A stretch of DNA of 60,000 bases from Liolophura sinensis (Eukaryota; Mollusca; Polyplacophora; Chitonida; Chitonidae): positions 870,001-930,000 of the forward strand of contig NC_088304.1 in NCBI RefSeq assembly GCF_032854445.1, in the 5' to 3' direction. The position numbers were made by a program, and so were the translations under genes. Shown one piece after another: positions 58,071 to 60,000 of the stretch (position 1 is its first letter; each line of letters starts with the position of its first letter). Below the pieces are notes generated by a model. The model was given only the letters and a program-made list of their open reading frames with translations, did not search any database and was not told where the DNA came from.

Positions 58071-58157
58071 GAGTTATTTATGAGACGGCGGAAACCGGAC
58101 ACGATGGAGATTCAGCAGATGAAGGCTCAGGCGAGAGACGACAAGGCGCGACGACAG
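58044..58157 (+). CDS. NF2: NF2 coding exon 8 (human exon 10 equivalent)
   Basis: Thirty-eight codons, 114 bases as in human exon 10: [19 protein letters not shown], then [19 protein letters not shown]. It closes lobe F3 and starts the long helix. Donor GTGAGT. The acceptor GTGTTTCAG and the first 27 coding bases are the last unit of the 60-bp array at 57354-58070, so eleven near-identical acceptors lie upstream, all in frame. I chose the last one because the join [16 protein letters not shown] matches the family without an insertion. Confidence 0.95.
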
Positions 58158-58500
58158 GTGAGTTCCCACGATCATACGTGTGTTAAGCCTTACTGACATC
58201 GGATGTGTAACTTCCTACGATCATATGTATGTTAAGCCTTACTGACGTCAGATGTGTAACTTTCTACGATCATACGTGTGTTAAGCCTTACTGACATCAG
58301 ATGTGTAACTTCCTACGATCATACGTGTGTTAAGCCTTACTGACATCAGATGTGTAACTTCCTACGATCATACGTGTGTTAAGCCTTACTGACATCAGAT
58401 GTGTAACTTCCTACGATCATACGTGTGTTAAGCCTTACTGACATCAGATGTGTAACTTCCTACGATCATACGTGTGTTAAGCCTTACTGACATCAGATGT
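58158..58500 (+). repeat. 49-bp array starting at the NF2 exon 8 donor, about 7 units (intron 8)
   Basis: The unit is ACTTCCTACGATCATACGTG, TGTTAAGCCTTACTGACATC, AGATGTGTA. The first unit is the donor itself: GTGAGTTCCCACGATCATAC aligns with GTGTAACTTCCTACGATCAT of later units. The remainder of intron 8 (58501-58730) is plain. Confidence 0.93.
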
Positions 58501-58730
58501 AAAATAAAGTTATTTTAAGTAGTATTCTGTGAGACATGACTTATGGAAAGGAATGCAGTTGGCTCATCTAAAGGCTTAATCAAAATATAAGGGAAAAAAT
58601 ACAATTTTGTCTGAAAGTACAATAAAATGTAAAACCACAATTGAGTTTATTGATCTCTTTATGGGGTTGGAATTTTAGATCATTTGATAACAGTCTATTA
58701 TTTGTCATACCTGTGTGTGGATGTTTACAG

Positions 58731-58853
58731 TTGGACCGGTCAAGGCTGGCCAAGGAGAAGCAGATGAGGGAAGAGGCGCTGAGAGAGAAGGAGGATATGG
58801 AGAGGCGCATGATGGCGCTGCAGGATGAAGTCAGGAGTGCTAATGAGGCGCTG
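58731..58853 (+). CDS. NF2: NF2 coding exon 9 (human exon 11 equivalent)
   Basis: Forty-one codons, 123 bases as in human exon 11: LDRSRLAKEKQMREEALREK, then EDMERRMMALQDEVRSANEA, then L. Highly charged helix of the central coiled-coil region. LAKEKQMREEA is merlin-specific against ERMs. Acceptor TGTTTACAG, donor GTACGT, phase 0 at both ends. The last 45 bases and the donor resemble the 146-bp units repeated in the following intron. Confidence 0.96.
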
Positions 58854-58859
58854 GTACGT

Positions 58860-59510
58860 GGGCACTGACATTTTTGTACAATATGTTTGTGTGCGTGGTG
58901 GGATGGTATCAAGGGAGGCTACTCATATTCATGAATTGTCAGTGTAGTTACATGTAGTCATTTCTAGTTGATGTATTTCTTGGCAGTGATGGAGCTTCAA
59001 GATGAAAGAACCTGGTCATTGTACCTGCCATAGGCACATGATGTGAGAGCTGGAATCAAGGGAGGCTACTCATATTCATGAATTGTCAGTGTCGTTACAT
59101 GTAGTCATTTCTAGTTGATGTATCTCTTGGCAATGATGGTGCTCCAGGGTGAAGTACATGGTCATTGTACCTGGCGTGGGTGCATGATGTGAGAGCTGGA
59201 ATCAAGGGAGGCTACTCAGATTCATGAATTGTCAGTGTAGTTACATGTAGTCATTTCTAGTTGATGTATTTCTTGGCAATGATGGTGCTCCAGGGTGAAG
59301 TACATGGTCATTGTACCTGGCATGGGTGCATGATGTGGGAGCTGGAATCAAGGGAGGCTACTCATATTCATGAATTGTCAGTGTAGTTACATGTAGTCAT
59401 TTCTAGTTGATGTATTTCTTGGCAATGATGGTGCTCCAGGGTGAAGTACATGGCTATTGTACCTGGCATGGGTGCATGATGTGGGAGCTGGAATCAATGG
59501 AGGGTACTCT
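58860..59510 (+). repeat. About 146-bp array in NF2 intron 9, four units related to exon 9 tail
   Basis: The unit runs from AATGATGGTGCTCCAGGGTG through GAGAGCTGGAATCAAGGGAG, CTCATATTCATGAATTGTCA and TAGTCATTTCTAGTTGATGT. The starts of the GTGATGG/ATGATGG word are at 58986, 59133, 59279 and 59425. The same word starts exon 9 coding bases at 58809, so the exon tail plus the start of the intron looks like a zeroth unit. The last unit is cut off near 59510. The rest of intron 9, 59511-59696, has no feature. Confidence 0.88.
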
Positions 59511-59696
59511 TTCCCCCTCAATTTATCCACATCTTAAAAGCAAACTACTGAGATAATTTATCCCAGAATTCCATATTTCAAATTCTGACACAAGTGTCAA
59601 ATGGCTTCATGGAAACAGTCACTGACTATAAATCTAGAAAAGACATTACAAATTACAAAAATGCTGGCTGTTACTGTTACCATGGTAACCTTGTAG

Positions 59697-59828
59697 GCGC
59701 GGTCAGAGGAAAGTGCAGAGCTGTTGGCAGAGAAAGCGAGGATAGCTGAGGAAGAGGCATTGTTATTGCGACAGAAGGATTCTGAAACTGAGGCAGAAAT
59801 CAAACGCATGCGTCTCACTTCCATGAAG
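59697..59828 (+). CDS. NF2: NF2 coding exon 10 (first part of human exon 12 equivalent)
   Basis: Forty-four codons, residues 371-414: ARSEESAELLAEKARIAEEE, then ALLLRQKDSETEAEIKRMRL, then TSMK. Continuation of the charged helix (human [20 protein letters not shown]). Acceptor CCTTGTAG, donor GTAGGT, phase 0. Human exon 12 is 218 bases, so an extra intron splits the region here. The next exon is outside the window. Confidence 0.93.
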
Positions 59829-60000
59829 GTAGGTATTAGTATATATCTATTCTAGACATGCTGTTGAGACTGATTTCTTGTCCCTTTTCCTAAGTTAGAA
59901 TACTTCAAATTAATATTTGTCAACAGACTTTTCTGCCTCTAAAAAGCAAAACACGGTTTTTAGCAATAAACTTTTCATGATTGAAATAAACTGATGCCGT

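Larger units (their letters stand above)
8008..60000 (+). other. NF2: NF2 (merlin) gene, coding exons 1-10, continues beyond right edge
   Basis: Merlin is the FERM-domain tumour suppressor that links membrane receptors to cortical actin and activates Hippo signalling at the plasma membrane. Ten exons join in phase into 414 codons (human protein 595), covering FERM lobes F1 (about 19-98), F2 (about 111-210) and F3 (about 218-308) and the start of the central helix. Merlin rather than ezrin/radixin/moesin is indicated by the blue-box string YQMTPKMW (173-180, where ERMs have HKLTKEQW), [24 protein letters not shown] in the helix and ANEALxRSEESAELLAEKA. Exon lengths 76, 135, 75, 114 and 123 equal human NF2 exons 7-11. 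The rest of the helix and the C-terminal tail are outside the window. The SINEs and arrays are all intronic. Confidence 0.96.

Noticed and set aside
8008-59828. Gene is ezrin/radixin/moesin rather than merlin
   Set aside because: The FERM domain has some ERM-like words (YVDSKG, DFVFFAP), but the blue box YQMTPKMW, the exon lengths and the helix start RLAKEKQMREEA are merlin-type.

Overview
This is a eukaryotic, intron-rich, AT-leaning window. The two recognisable proteins, the molluscan-style tRNA-derived SINEs and the abundance of TACATGTA-type words suggest a lophotrochozoan animal, most likely a mollusc. The phylum is an inference, not something the sequence proves. I see no bacterial, viral or organellar genes.

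Two protein-coding genes are supported, arranged head to head. On the minus strand, 1-6374 holds the 5' end of RPA1 (replication protein A 70 kDa subunit). Its first four coding exons encode about 90 residues of the N-terminal OB fold, and the gene runs off the left edge. On the plus strand, 8008-59828 holds the first ten coding exons of a merlin (NF2) orthologue: 414 codons covering the whole FERM domain and the start of the central helix. It runs off the right edge. All exons join in phase with GT/AG sites, and most lengths equal those of human NF2 exons. The exceptions are two pairs of human exons that are single exons here, and one extra intron inside the human exon 12 equivalent. The 1.6 kb between the two start codons carries E2F-, ETS- and YY1-like motifs on the RPA1 side and a CTCF/GC-box-like motif on the NF2 side.

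The rest is intron. By hand estimate about one third of the window is tandem minisatellite: more than 20 arrays with units of 25-255 bp. There are also about 20 SINE copies or fragments of two families and a small MITE-like family. Intron 6 (31100-48347) and intron 7 (48423-58043) are mostly arrays.

The most striking structure is around NF2 exon 8 (human exon 10). A 60-bp unit containing the exon's own 3' splice site and its first 27 coding bases is repeated 12 times in frame (57354-58070), so eleven extra splice acceptors precede the true one. The exon's donor side is the first unit of another array, and the tail of exon 9 recurs in degenerate form in intron 9. Two further arrays grew out of SINE copies, one from the tRNA-like head and one from the body. 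A 2.3-kb array in intron 1 has an internal block in inverted orientation. Long open frames inside arrays (725, 281, 270 and 119 codons) come from unit lengths divisible by three and are not called as genes.
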